DNA of 64,000 nt from an uncultured Erythrobacter sp. (GTDB lineage: Bacteria > Pseudomonadota > Alphaproteobacteria > Sphingomonadales > Sphingomonadaceae). Positions 47,743 to 58,318 of the stretch are shown piece by piece. The stretch lies in assembly GCA_947502815.1 (NCBI GenBank), contig CANNBH010000001.1, positions 2,204,818-2,268,817 on the forward strand. The letters run 5' to 3'. Both the position numbers and the translations under genes were made by a program. The notes under the pieces were generated by a model, which saw nothing but the letters and a program-made list of their open reading frames with translations, had not been told where the DNA came from and did no database searches. How positions within the stretch are numbered: position 1 is the stretch's first letter; each line of letters starts with the position of its first letter.

Positions 47743-50106
47743 CTAGGCGCTCTTGCGCATCGCCCTTCTCTCTTTTGAAAACAGGCGCAGCGCTTCTTGG
47801 TTGGACATAGGCCGGCCAAAATAGAAGCCTTGGATCTTGTCACAACCAAGGTTGCGGATCAGCTCAGCTTCGTCGGCATTCTCCACCCCTTCGGCGGTGG
47901 TTGTCATGTTCATGCTTTTGGCCATAGCCACCACTGCATTCACAATCGCCAGACTTTCATTGCTTCCCTGCCCTGCCCCTTGGACAAAACTGCGATCCAC
48001 TTTGATCGTTGAGAAACGCAATTTGCGCAAATAACCGAGCGAGGAATAGCCGGTGCCGAAATCGTCCAACGCGATGGAGCAGCCCAGAGCCATCGCCTGC
48101 TCCAATGCATTGCGGGCAATGCTGGCATCGCGCAGGAAGATGCTCTCAGTCACCTCGATCTCAAGCCGTTCAGGGCGAAGCCCGCTGGAGGCGAGAGCGT
48201 CCACGACATCCTGATGGAAGTCAGGTTCCAGCAATTGTTCTGGCGAGACGTTGACGTTCACTTTAACATGATCAGGCCAATTTCGCGCCTCAAGGCACGC
48301 CTGCCGCAGAACCCATTTGCCAATCGGTACGATCAGGCGGGTGTCTTCTGCAACGGGAATGAACTTGCCTGGGCTGACAAAGCCGTGATCAGCACTGTTC
48401 CAGCGCACCAAGGCTTCAAAACTGACGATCTCTTCGCTGCGCGCATCAACGACCGGCTGATAATGGAGTATGAATTCATCACGACCCAAGGCTTTGCGCA
48501 AAGACGCTTCGAGCTGACGGCGTTCTTCCGCTGAAGCATGCAGCACAGGTTCGAACCGGCAATGTTCGCCGCCGCCCACATCCTTTGATCGGTAAAGCGC
48601 AAGGTCGGCATTCCGCATCAATTCTTCAACGCTTCTGCCGTCGCGCGGCCCAATCGCAGAACCAATGCTGGCTCCGACATAAAGCGTTTGGTTGTCGATA
48701 ACATAGGGTTCTGACAGCGTTTGAATGACTCTTGCGGCCAAGGTGTGCATCACACTCAGGTTGCTCGCGTCCCGAATGACGATCGCGAATTCATCGCCGC
48801 CTAAGCGCCCGACCATGGCGTTGTCATCCATCAGCGACTCCAGCCGCGCCGCCACCTGCGCCAGCATCTTATCACCCGTCATATGGCCAAGCGAATCGTT
48901 CACGGCCTTAAACCGATCCAGATCCACCATCAGCAAGGCGCAGCGCGTGCGCCAGTGCTTAGAATATTCCAACGCTTCGCCCAGCGCCTCTGTCAACATC
49001 AACCTGTTGGGCAGCGAAGTGAGGGTGTCGTACCGCGCAAGATAGGCAATCTTCTCGCTGGATGCCCGCTGTTCGGTCACATCGGAGCCAACCCCGCGAA
49101 AGCCGACGAATTTACCGCGTTCATCGCGAATGGGCGTGCCAGACAGTTCCCACCAACGCTCCACACCTTGGATCGAAACCTGCACAATAAGGTTTGAGAA
49201 ATTCTCACGATTGCGCAGCCGTTCCGCTAGGTCATGTAGGCTTGCCGGGAAATTGCCGCTTTGCCAATGCGAACCGGCAATAAGCTCAAGCAAAGGCTGC
49301 CCTTCGACTTCCTTTTCAGTTGCGTTGAGAGCAAAAGCAAAACGCGGACTGACGGAACGAAGGCGCCGCTGCGGGTCAATTTCCCAAAGCCAGTCAGCTT
49401 CGTTCTCTTCAAATTCGCGCAGCAATAGCGAGACAACTTCTTCTTTTTCGGCGATGCCATCTTCGGCAATACGCGCCACAAGATATGTCCGCGCAACCTG
49501 CACAGTGCCCAGCGCAGTGGCCACCATGAACAGCACAACCGCTGCAACGACAAACCACTGCTCTGTCATTGCAGCCGATGCAATTCCGGCCGCTCCAAGG
49601 ATCGCAGTGAAGATCAGAATACTGATCGGGGATGTGGTGTAAAAATAGACCGATGCCGCCACCAAGAGCAGCATCACAATAATCAAAGCGACCGATTCGC
49701 TGCCCGTGCCCAATGGGGCGAACAGAAAAAGCGGCGCCGACCATAATATTCCAGAGAATATTGACGTGCCAGCGTGCTGAAAAAATTCACTGCTCGACAA
49801 TTGCCGTTGATCGGAATTGGCCAATCGCCGATCCGCCTGCGCACCGCGAACATGCACAAACGCGAGCGCCACCATCCATCCGCCAACCCAAATGGGACCA
49901 GCTGATGGAAGATACATCTGCGCTACAAACAGGCTCAAGAGAGCGTGAACATATGCTCTTTGGAAGGTGAGCTTTCCAAGGGCTGCATATTGCAATCCGC
50001 GCAAACGCGCCCAGTCAAAGTCGCCCTTATCCGATAGGCCAAGAACAGCCATCAGGGGCAGAGCCTCCTCGAAAGGCTGTTCAGAGTCGGATTTCGGGTT
50101 GTTCAC
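47743..50106 (-). CDS. Membrane-anchored PAS-GGDEF-EAL cyclic-di-GMP signalling protein
   Basis: N-terminal TM segments; PAS region VGFRGVGSDVTEQ; intact GRLGGDEFAIVI; intact FEALVRWNS, DDFGTGYSSLGYLRKL. Confidence 0.95.
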   Translation of the reverse strand: MNNPKSDSEQPFEEALPLMAVLGLSDKGDFDWARLRGLQYAALGKLTFQRAYVHALLSLFVAQMYLPSAGPIWVGGWMVALAFVHVRGAQADRRLANSDQRQLSSSEFFQHAGTSIFSGILWSAPLFLFAPLGTGSESVALIIVMLLLVAASVYFYTTSPISILIFTAILGAAGIASAAMTEQWFVVAAVVLFMVATALGTVQVARTYLVARIAEDGIAEKEEVVSLLLREFEENEADWLWEIDPQRRLRSVSPRFAFALNATEKEVEGQPLLELIAGSHWQSGNFPASLHDLAERLRNRENFSNLIVQVSIQGVERWWELSGTPIRDERGKFVGFRGVGSDVTEQRASSEKIAYLARYDTLTSLPNRLMLTEALGEALEYSKHWRTRCALLMVDLDRFKAVNDSLGHMTGDKMLAQVAARLESLMDDNAMVGRLGGDEFAIVIRDASNLSVMHTLAARVIQTLSEPYVIDNQTLYVGASIGSAIGPRDGRSVEELMRNADLALYRSKDVGGGEHCRFEPVLHASAEERRQLEASLRKALGRDEFILHYQPVVDARSEEIVSFEALVRWNSADHGFVSPGKFIPVAEDTRLIVPIGKWVLRQACLEARNWPDHVKVNVNVSPEQLLEPDFHQDVVDALASSGLRPERLEIEVTESIFLRDASIARNALEQAMALGCSIALDDFGTGYSSLGYLRKLRFSTIKVDRSFVQGAGQGSNESLAIVNAVVAMAKSMNMTTTAEGVENADEAELIRNLGCDKIQGFYFGRPMSNQEALRLFSKERRAMRKSA

Positions 50107-50235
50107 CCCGTGGCGTTTAACGATGAAAGGTTAAGGGGGGAGTAAAATGTTGGAGGCCTTTTTGAGGCCACATAGTTAACATATTCCGCCCTCGACAAAT
50201 CGGGGTCGCGGAGTGGAAGAATTAACGAAAAATGC

Positions 50236-52071
50236 TCACTCCACCGTGACCGATTTTGCCAGATTACGCGGTTGATCCACGTCAGTCCCCTTAACCACAG
50301 CGACATGATAAGCCAAAAGCTGCACAGGAATTGCATAAACGAGCGGCGCAATAAGTGGATGAACAACCGGCATTTCGATCGTCGCAAGACAGCCCTCGCC
50401 GGCTTCCTCGACCCCTTTCGCATCCGAAATCAGCACCACTTTTCCGCCGCGAGCACGAACCTCTTCCATGTTGGAAACAGTCTTTTCAAACAGCGGCCCT
50501 GATGGCGCAATCACCACCACGGGCACTTCGTCATCGATCAATGCGATCGGGCCGTGCTTCATTTCTCCGCTGGCGTAACCTTCGGCGTGTATGTAACTGA
50601 TTTCTTTAAGTTTCAACGCACCTTCGAGCGCCAATGGATAGTCCTGTCCCCGGCCCAAATAGAGCACATCGCGAGCCGGGGCGATAAGGGGCGCGATGGC
50701 GGCAATGTCATCGTCATGGGCGAGCGCGGCGTTGAGCGCGCCGGGAGCCTCAAGCAAATGGCCCACCACGTCTTTCTCCTGCTCTCGGCTCAGTTTGCCT
50801 TTTACCACCGCCATGTTTGCGGCCAACGCCGCCAGCACGGCCAATTGGCAGGTGAACGCCTTGGTCGAAGCAACGCCGATTTCAGGGCCAGCATGCGTGG
50901 GCAAAAGCAAGTCTGCCTCGCGCGCCATGGAGCTCGTTGGAACATTGACGACGACGCCGATGGTTTGCCCTTCCGCCTTGCAATGGCGCAGCGCGGCTAG
51001 GGTATCTGCGGTCTCTCCGCTTTGCGAGATAAACAGCGCCAGGCCGCCCTCTTCGAGTACGGGTTCGCGATATCGAAATTCCGATGCGACATCGATATCA
51101 ACCGGCACGCGGGCGAATTGTTCAAACCAATATTTGGCCACGAGACCGGCGTAAAAAGACGTCCCGCAGGCCACAATTGTCAGACGTTTCACGCCAGACA
51201 AATCAAAATCAAATTGCGGTAGGGCCACGGAATTGTCTTCGCGCCGCAGATAGGATGAAAGTGTCTGCGCAACCACAGTTGGCTGCTCAAAAATCTCTTT
51301 CTGCATAAAGTGGCGATAATTGCCCTTTTCCACGGCAGCCGCCGACGCACCCGATGCCTGAACAGGCCGGATCGTTTCGCGCCCTTCAGAATCGAAAATC
51401 TGGGCCCGGTTCTGGCGCACTATCGCCCAGTCACCTTCTTCCAAATAGGTGATCCGCTGTGTGAGCGGGGCCAGCGCCAAAGCGTCAGAGCCCAGAAACA
51501 TCTCAGGATTGTCGGGATCGGTTCCATGGCCAATGACCAACGGCGACCCAAGCCGCGCGCCGATAAGCAAATCGGGATGCTGGCGGAATGTGATGGCAAG
51601 CGCAAAGGCACCGCGCAAACGCGGCAAGACGGTGCGCACAGCACTTTCCGGAGAAGCGCCATTTTCGATCTCACGCGAGATGAGATGCGCGACCACTTCG
51701 CTGTCGGTTTCACTTTCGAATGTGCGGCCATCTACGGCCAGCTCGGCGCGCAATTCCTTGAAATTTTCGATGATACCATTGTGCACAATCGCGACTTCGC
51801 CGGTCGCGTGCGGATGCGCGTTGGCCGATGTGGGCGCTCCATGCGTAGCCCAGCGAGTGTGGGCGATCCCAATCGTGCCCGGCGCAGGTTCATTGCTTAG
51901 CACCCCGACAAGGTTCATCAGCTTGCCTTCGGCCCGGCGGCGCACCAATTTGCCATCATGCAAAGTGCAGACACCAGCGCTGTCATAGCCGCGATATTCC
52001 ATCCGGCGCAGGCCATCGACCAAACGGTCCGCCACCGCTTCCGAACTCACGATCCCGATAATGCCGCACAT
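50236..52071 (-). CDS. glmS: Glutamine--fructose-6-phosphate aminotransferase (isomerizing)
   Basis: MCGIIGIVSSEAVADRLVDGLRRMEYRGYDSAG...AHTRWATHG...HNGIIENF...SQSGETADTLAAL...LPRNLAKSVTVE-type C-terminus. Confidence 0.97.
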   Translation of the reverse strand: MCGIIGIVSSEAVADRLVDGLRRMEYRGYDSAGVCTLHDGKLVRRRAEGKLMNLVGVLSNEPAPGTIGIAHTRWATHGAPTSANAHPHATGEVAIVHNGIIENFKELRAELAVDGRTFESETDSEVVAHLISREIENGASPESAVRTVLPRLRGAFALAITFRQHPDLLIGARLGSPLVIGHGTDPDNPEMFLGSDALALAPLTQRITYLEEGDWAIVRQNRAQIFDSEGRETIRPVQASGASAAAVEKGNYRHFMQKEIFEQPTVVAQTLSSYLRREDNSVALPQFDFDLSGVKRLTIVACGTSFYAGLVAKYWFEQFARVPVDIDVASEFRYREPVLEEGGLALFISQSGETADTLAALRHCKAEGQTIGVVVNVPTSSMAREADLLLPTHAGPEIGVASTKAFTCQLAVLAALAANMAVVKGKLSREQEKDVVGHLLEAPGALNAALAHDDDIAAIAPLIAPARDVLYLGRGQDYPLALEGALKLKEISYIHAEGYASGEMKHGPIALIDDEVPVVVIAPSGPLFEKTVSNMEEVRARGGKVVLISDAKGVEEAGEGCLATIEMPVVHPLIAPLVYAIPVQLLAYHVAVVKGTDVDQPRNLAKSVTVE

Positions 52072-52201
52072 AGACTTTGATATTCCCTGTTTTGGAGAGC
52101 GCGCCTGCGCACCCTAAATCCCGCTTAGTGTAGGCCCGTTAACCCTCATAAAGTTGAATATTGCTTGAAGAAAGGCGCGCCTGCGCAGTTTATTTGTATT
52201 T

Positions 52202-53122
52202 CTATGTCCGTATTGGCGGTGTTTGCGGGCTGGAAATCGATATGGGCTTTAACCCATCACGCCAAAGGTAAAGCCCCGCCGCGATAATCAGCCCCGCACC
52301 CAAAAGGGTCAGCAGATCGGGCACATCCCCGAAAAACAACCAGCCCAGCGCCACCGCAACCACCATTTGCACATAGATTGCCGGTGCCACCTGCGCCGCG
52401 CCTGCCCGGCTTGTGCCGATATAGGCAAGCCAATGGGCGGTGCTGGCGGTGAGCGCGACAAAGGCGCAGCGCGCGGCCACATCCCAGCTTGGCCAGCCGA
52501 AATCGAGCGCCGGTTCGCCTGACAGTTTTGCGCCGAGCGACACTGCGATCAGGATCGGAACCGCGAATCCAGCAACAAAAACCTGCATCGACAGCGCGCT
52601 TCCCTGACCCGCGCTGGCCCGGTTGGACACCATCAACAATGCGAACAACACCGCCGACACCAACGGCAACAGCGCACCCCAACCCAACAATGCCAAATTG
52701 GGGCGAAGAATGATGACCACGCCAATCAGAGCAACAACGGAGATCGCGTAAACTTTGGGCTTTACCGTTTCACCCAGCAGCAGACCGGCAAACAATTGGG
52801 TCAGGATCGGCGATAGAAAGGCAATCGCCATAGCCTCAGCCAAGGGCATGATGTAAATCGCCGAAAAGAAACACACTGATGCCAGCGCAAGGCATGTCGC
52901 CCGCGCCAATTGCAGCGGCAAGCTTTGCGGAACGAACGCTTTTGGCCCTTCGCTGCGCCACAACAGCGCCGATAAAACCAGCGCGCCAATAGAGAACCGC
53001 AATGCCGCAACCGCATAGGGGGGCCAGGCATCGGCCATGCTTTTCACCACAGCGTCGCCGCAGGAAAGCAATGCAAAGCCGGTCGCCGCATAGGCTAATC
53101 CGCTGCGCTCTGTTGGCGTCAT
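52202..53122 (-). CDS. DMT/EamA-family transporter
   Basis: Repeated hydrophobic segments typical of EamA duplicates; LAEAMAIAFLSPILTQLFAGLLLGE. Confidence 0.88.
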   Translation of the reverse strand: MTPTERSGLAYAATGFALLSCGDAVVKSMADAWPPYAVAALRFSIGALVLSALLWRSEGPKAFVPQSLPLQLARATCLALASVCFFSAIYIMPLAEAMAIAFLSPILTQLFAGLLLGETVKPKVYAISVVALIGVVIILRPNLALLGWGALLPLVSAVLFALLMVSNRASAGQGSALSMQVFVAGFAVPILIAVSLGAKLSGEPALDFGWPSWDVAARCAFVALTASTAHWLAYIGTSRAGAAQVAPAIYVQMVVAVALGWLFFGDVPDLLTLLGAGLIIAAGLYLWRDGLKPISISSPQTPPIRT

Positions 53123-53277
53123 GTCAGCGGCCCTGCCCCAAGTATTCTCTTACCAATTCCCATGACTCGCACTGCGCCAGAGCCATGCAAAACGCAACCC
53201 GGCGCGGCCCCAACGAGACGGCGGCAGGTGGGTCTATGGCTTGCGTTTGAGCAGGACCCTGTTGGAGAATTTTCAGA

Positions 53278-54711
53278 CTAAGATTGGCGGCTGCGAATAG
53301 GAGCGACGAGGACAGGGGAGCGGTTTGCGCTTTGCAGAGCGGGTGCCCGCAAATGCTGCTTAAGAGTGCTCCGTGCTGCTTGGGCGATCAATTCTGCGTC
53401 TTGGCAATATGACGCATCATAAGAGCGCATGACATCGCGCCATCCCGGCGCATGATAAAACCCTTTCAGTCGCTCGTAGAGATCGTCTGTCCACCAAGGC
53501 ATATTGTAGACCAGTCTGCTTGCAACAAAACCATTGGAATCAAACAGGATCCCATCAAGGCTTGATAGGTAAGAGACAGGTCGCCCTGCGCTCAAGACGT
53601 TCAATGCAACGCCGCTATTCCCGCAGATCACTAGGTCACACGCCGCAATCTCATCTTCCAAGGGATTGCCGATGGTCAATTCGATATTTGAATCGCTGAT
53701 ATCCAGTCCTGAGAAATCAGTGCTGAGCAGCTGCACAGGGTGCTGGCGGATCAAAATTCGGCAATCGGGAAGGTCCACTCGGATGGTCGCGATCAAGCTT
53801 TGAAGGACGTCGACTTTCGTACCGGATGTCAGGAAAATGCCGACCGTCTGGACAGCGTCCCTCCATTTCATCTCGCGCGCGGTGCCTGGTTCGCCAATAT
53901 AGGCAACTTCGGCGGTGCAACTGCTGCGGCGCTCATAGGTCCTGCGGGTTTCTTCTCCGTAGAACAGGGCGCAATCGGCGAAGACTGGGGGCACGACAGG
54001 GCCGTTGGCCGGCACAGGGGCGTGGTTGGAATAGACGACGCGCCGATCAAAATGATGCGCCGCAGCAGCCATCCCGACCGCTTCTGGACTGTAATTGCTG
54101 GCCACTATAGCTGCGCGCAGGTCCGGGCGTTCGCCGAACATCTGCGCAAAACGCATGTAATAGGCGAGCGTGCTGGCGATGCGGGCAGACGGCATAAAGC
54201 TGTGCTTGCGAACAAGAATGCGCAGGAATGACCAAATGCGCGCCGCCGCACCCACCATCCGAAAAGCTGCTCTGATTTGCTCGACCGCAAACATGTGCTT
54301 GCGCGTGATCGACAGCTGCATAAGCGGCACATCAGGAATAAGCGCAGCAATCCGCGCAACCGTTTTGTGTTCATTGTCAAAATTGACGATTGATACGGCC
54401 ACGGCGCGCTCACTCTTAAACGGCCCAAGCGAAACCACGCATTTCACCATATAAATGAACAGAATGAGAGGTTGAAAGAACCGAGTCCCGGACTTTGTAT
54501 AAAGCGCATCCACCATCCGATAGATCGCATTCTTGTTCTTGATTTCCTCAAACACCGCAGCACGCCCGGCGGATGTTTCCATCTCGCGAACGATGCCCAA
54601 AGCCGTGGCCAGATCATAACGATTTTTCTTCGGATCGCTGTGCGTTTCCGGGACCGTGACGAATGGTGCCTCGGCAAAAACATCGCGCATTTGTTCAGCT
54701 TTAAGAGCCAC
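53278..54711 (-). CDS. Putative GT-B-like surface-glycan glycosyltransferase (family not assigned)
   Basis: GIFLTSGTKVDVLQSLIATIRVDLPDCRILIRQHPVQL...CDLVICGNSGVALNVLSAGRPVSYLSSLDG; divergent from the nonulosonate cluster. Confidence 0.55.
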   Translation of the reverse strand: MALKAEQMRDVFAEAPFVTVPETHSDPKKNRYDLATALGIVREMETSAGRAAVFEEIKNKNAIYRMVDALYTKSGTRFFQPLILFIYMVKCVVSLGPFKSERAVAVSIVNFDNEHKTVARIAALIPDVPLMQLSITRKHMFAVEQIRAAFRMVGAAARIWSFLRILVRKHSFMPSARIASTLAYYMRFAQMFGERPDLRAAIVASNYSPEAVGMAAAAHHFDRRVVYSNHAPVPANGPVVPPVFADCALFYGEETRRTYERRSSCTAEVAYIGEPGTAREMKWRDAVQTVGIFLTSGTKVDVLQSLIATIRVDLPDCRILIRQHPVQLLSTDFSGLDISDSNIELTIGNPLEDEIAACDLVICGNSGVALNVLSAGRPVSYLSSLDGILFDSNGFVASRLVYNMPWWTDDLYERLKGFYHAPGWRDVMRSYDASYCQDAELIAQAARSTLKQHLRAPALQSANRSPVLVAPIRSRQS

Positions 54712-54871
54712 GCTGACCTACCTCAATATCATCAATTAATCTTTGCCTGACGGGTATGGCCGATCAGGATTAATCAAATGTATCGCAGGCAATCGTTAAC
54801 AATTTAGGTTTACAGAATCTCAACCACTGGCTCCGTCGAGTGCTACAGAGATAAATGGACATACCCGTCAG

Positions 54872-56164
54872 ATGATACGCAAAGCATTCTCACTCAACGC
54901 TAAGAAATTCCTAGCGCTGCAATCCTTGTTTTATGCTTTCGCCAACAGCATTGAAGCGCTTGTCCCGCTCTTGCTGGCTCCTATCCTCACGCGCATGCTC
55001 GATCCCACAGGGTACGGCATTTGGGTTCTGTTCGTCACATACGCGACCTTTATGCGGCCGGTTGTCGGGCTAACGACCCAAGACGCGATCAGGATGCGGT
55101 TTCTGGATCTCGATCAAAAACAGCTGGACCAGTTCACGCACACGGCATTGTTCGTAATGGTGACGCTTGCTGTGTTCGTATCCTTGGTGACGTTCGTTTT
55201 CGGCGAAGTTTTGGCCAACGCGACGAAGTTTCCTGAGGCTTGGCTGCTCAGTATTGTTATCGCGGCTTTGCTCTATGAAGTGTTTTATATGGTCCTTGCG
55301 CTTCAGCAGTTCCACAATCGCCGCAAAGAATTCTTGATCACGCAAGTGATCCAGGCACTGCTCAGCATGGCCTTCATCGTCGCCTTCCTCAGCTCGGGTT
55401 GGGACTGGCGCGGAGTGGTTCTAGGGCGGATGCTGGGAATGGCGTTTGCTGCTCTTTATTCGCTGCGCTCCTTGGGCTTCACCTTGCCCAGATTGTTTAA
55501 AATCCCAAAACGCTCGTTCTATCGAAACATCGCCTCGTTCGGGGTTTTGTACTGGCCCGCCGGTGCAGTGGTTATGGTCGTCGGCACCACAGACAAAGTC
55601 GTCGCGGCGCACTTCTTGGGCGTTGAAGCAAGCGCGATGTACGGCGTTGCCGCATTGTTTGCTTCGGCATTCTGGATGGTCAACTATAGCTTCGTAATGG
55701 CTTGGACACCGTGGTTGTTCCGCAAGCTGAAGGCAGCAGAAACGGACGGGTTGCAAGAGGTCGTCTCGGTCTCACTGCTCTATCTCGTTTTGGCCTGTGT
55801 GGCCGCAGCGGCGTTCTACTTTTTTGCCCTGCTGTTTGCGCCGATCCTATTGGGTGAAGCGTTCCACACTGCCATCCCATTGCTTAAATACATCATGCTT
55901 GCGATCGTTTTGCAGGGCTTCTTCATGCACAATATGAAATTTCTTCATTTCGACAAGCGGATTGAGATGATGTCAGCATTCAGCGCGATGACCATCGCTG
56001 TAAATATCGCGCTTAGCATTCTCTGGGCCCAAACCATGGGAATTCGGGGCATTATGCTCGCGACCACGGTATCTTTCGGAACGGCGTTTATTATAAGCGG
56101 TGCGTTTGTGATAGCGCGCTATATGAACTTGCGAAAAGGAGCAAAATCGCTTGCTGAACAATAA
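54872..56164 (+). CDS. Oligosaccharide flippase (Wzx/MATE-MVF-like)
   Basis: NSIEALVPLLLAPILTRMLDPTGYGIWVLF plus multiple TM segments. Confidence 0.9.
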   Translation: MIRKAFSLNAKKFLALQSLFYAFANSIEALVPLLLAPILTRMLDPTGYGIWVLFVTYATFMRPVVGLTTQDAIRMRFLDLDQKQLDQFTHTALFVMVTLAVFVSLVTFVFGEVLANATKFPEAWLLSIVIAALLYEVFYMVLALQQFHNRRKEFLITQVIQALLSMAFIVAFLSSGWDWRGVVLGRMLGMAFAALYSLRSLGFTLPRLFKIPKRSFYRNIASFGVLYWPAGAVVMVVGTTDKVVAAHFLGVEASAMYGVAALFASAFWMVNYSFVMAWTPWLFRKLKAAETDGLQEVVSVSLLYLVLACVAAAAFYFFALLFAPILLGEAFHTAIPLLKYIMLAIVLQGFFMHNMKFLHFDKRIEMMSAFSAMTIAVNIALSILWAQTMGIRGIMLATTVSFGTAFIISGAFVIARYMNLRKGAKSLAEQ

Positions 56165-57161
56165 GAATATTCTGGTGACCGGTGGAACCGGTTCGTTCGG
56201 TCGGGCCTTTGTGCGCACTGTTCTGGAAAAGTACCCGGACGTTGGTCGTCTCGTCATCTATTCGCGTGACGAATTGAAGCAATTCGAGATGGCCCAAGAA
56301 TTCTCAACTGAAGAATATCCGCAGTTGCGCTACTTCATTGGCGACATCCGCGATCAGGATCGGTTGCGCCGCGCGTTCGAAGGCATCGATATTGTCGTTC
56401 ACGCAGCGGCACTGAAACAAGTTCCAGCAGCCGAATACAATCCGTTCGAATGTATCAAAACGAATGTCCTCGGCGCGCAAAACGTCGTCGAAGCGTGTTT
56501 GGACACAAACGTGTCAAACGTGGTTGCGCTCTCCACTGACAAAGCGGCCGCCCCTATCAATCTGTATGGCGCAACAAAACTTTGTTCGGACAAGATTTTT
56601 ACCGCAGCCAACAACATTCGCGGCGCGCGAGACCTTCGCCTTTCTGTTGTTCGATATGGCAATGTGATCGGCAGCCGTGGATCGGTGATTCCATTCTTTA
56701 TGGACCAGCGTAAAAACGGCGTAATCCCGATAACTGACCCGGCCATGACGCGGTTCAATATTTCGCTTGAAGAAGGCGTTCAAATGGTGCTTTGGGCATT
56801 AGAAAAGGCGCATGGCGGCGAAATTTTCGTGCCCAAGATCGCGAGTTATCGGATCGGCGATGTGGCCGAAGCGGTTGCGCCAGAATGCGAACAGAAAATT
56901 GTCGGAATTCGTCCCGGCGAGAAAATTCATGAAGAAATGATCACCTCAAGCGACAGCCTGAACACGATCGATATGGGCCGCTATTATGCGATCCTGCCAA
57001 GCACAGCCAATGTTCTATCCGATGAGTATTTGGAAAAACGCGGCGCCAAGAGGGTCGAACCGGGCTTCTGCTATGATAGCGGAGCCAACGACGATTTTCT
57101 GTCGGTCGATGATCTGCGTGCACTGATACGAAAGCACGTCGATCCGACGCATACAGTGTAA
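56151..57161 (+). CDS. pseB: UDP-N-acetylglucosamine 4,6-dehydratase (inverting)
   Basis: NILVTGGTGSFGRAFVRTVL...HAAALKQVPAAEYNPFECIKTNVLGAQNVVEA...STDKAAAPINLYGATKL. Confidence 0.95.
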   Translation: MLNNKNILVTGGTGSFGRAFVRTVLEKYPDVGRLVIYSRDELKQFEMAQEFSTEEYPQLRYFIGDIRDQDRLRRAFEGIDIVVHAAALKQVPAAEYNPFECIKTNVLGAQNVVEACLDTNVSNVVALSTDKAAAPINLYGATKLCSDKIFTAANNIRGARDLRLSVVRYGNVIGSRGSVIPFFMDQRKNGVIPITDPAMTRFNISLEEGVQMVLWALEKAHGGEIFVPKIASYRIGDVAEAVAPECEQKIVGIRPGEKIHEEMITSSDSLNTIDMGRYYAILPSTANVLSDEYLEKRGAKRVEPGFCYDSGANDDFLSVDDLRALIRKHVDPTHTV

Positions 57162-58318
57162 TGGCAAGCTTCATACCCTACGGACGCCAGTCGGTAACAG
57201 AGGATGACATTAACGCTGTTGTTGAGGTTCTCAAATCCGATTTCTTGACGCAGGGGCCGGTTGTCCCCGCCTTTGAACAAGCGGTCGCGCAGAGAAGCGC
57301 CGCAAGGCACGCGGTGGCGGCAAACAGCGCCACCGGCGCGCTCCATATTGCATGCATGGCTTTGGGTGTGGGGCCAGGCGACAGGGTCTGGACCAGCCCT
57401 CTTACATTCGTCGCGAGCTCAAATGCCGCGCTCTATTGCGCGGCCAGTGTCGACTTCGTTGATGTCGATGCGAAAACCTACAACATGTGCCCCCTTCGGC
57501 TTGCCGAAAAGCTCGATCAAGCCGCACTCGATAATACGCTGCCCAAGGTCATCATACCGGTGCATTTGACCGGGCAATCGTGCGACATGGCCGCAATACA
57601 TGCTGCTGCTGACAAGCATGGTGTGCGGATCATCGAGGACGCGTCACACGCGATTGGCGGTTCGTACGGCTCTGAACCCGTTGGCAATTGCAAATACAGC
57701 GACATCGCCGTCTTCAGCTTCCATCCAGTCAAGATTGTGACGACGGGCGAAGGCGGAATGGCGTTGACCAACGAGCCCGATCTCGCCGAACGGATGCGGC
57801 TAGACCGCAGTCACGGCATTACACGCGATCCGGCCGTGCTTGAGCAGCCCGAGGAGGGCGCTTGGTATTACGAGCAGCAACGGCTCGGCTTCAATTATCG
57901 AATGGCCGATATCAATGCGGCGTTGGGATTGAGCCAGTTGGACCGCTTGACCGATTTCATCAAACGCCGCGTTGAAATTGCCGCAGCGTATGATGCAGCT
58001 TTTACCAATATGCCGGTTACGACCCCGTGGCAGCACCCTGAAGCAGCCTCTTCTTGGCACCTCTATGTCATTCAGGTCGATCCCAATAAGCATCGCGCGG
58101 TTTTTGAACATTTGCGCGCCGCTGAGATCGGAGTGAACTTGCACTACATGCCGGTCTATCTTCAGCCATATTACCGCAAAATGGGTTTTCGGCCCGGACT
58201 GTGCCCCAATGCCGAAGCGTATTATTCGAGGGCCATTAGCTTGCCCATGTTCCCGAATTTAACTCAGGAACAGCAACAGGTCGTCATTGGCGAGGTCGCT
58301 AAGGCCATCGCGCAATGA
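57161..58318 (+). CDS. pseC: UDP-4-amino-4,6-dideoxy-N-acetyl-beta-L-altrosamine transaminase
   Basis: IPYGRQSVTEDDINAVVEVLKSDFLTQGPVVPAFEQAVA...EDASHAIGGSYGSEPVGNCKYSDIAVFSFHPVKIVTTGEGGMALTN. Confidence 0.95.
   Translation: MASFIPYGRQSVTEDDINAVVEVLKSDFLTQGPVVPAFEQAVAQRSAARHAVAANSATGALHIACMALGVGPGDRVWTSPLTFVASSNAALYCAASVDFVDVDAKTYNMCPLRLAEKLDQAALDNTLPKVIIPVHLTGQSCDMAAIHAAADKHGVRIIEDASHAIGGSYGSEPVGNCKYSDIAVFSFHPVKIVTTGEGGMALTNEPDLAERMRLDRSHGITRDPAVLEQPEEGAWYYEQQRLGFNYRMADINAALGLSQLDRLTDFIKRRVEIAAAYDAAFTNMPVTTPWQHPEAASSWHLYVIQVDPNKHRAVFEHLRAAEIGVNLHYMPVYLQPYYRKMGFRPGLCPNAEAYYSRAISLPMFPNLTQEQQQVVIGEVAKAIAQ

Noticed and set aside
50150-50175. Possible terminator GGCCTTTTTGAGGCC
   Set aside because: Only a 4-bp stem with no clear U-tract; too weak to call.
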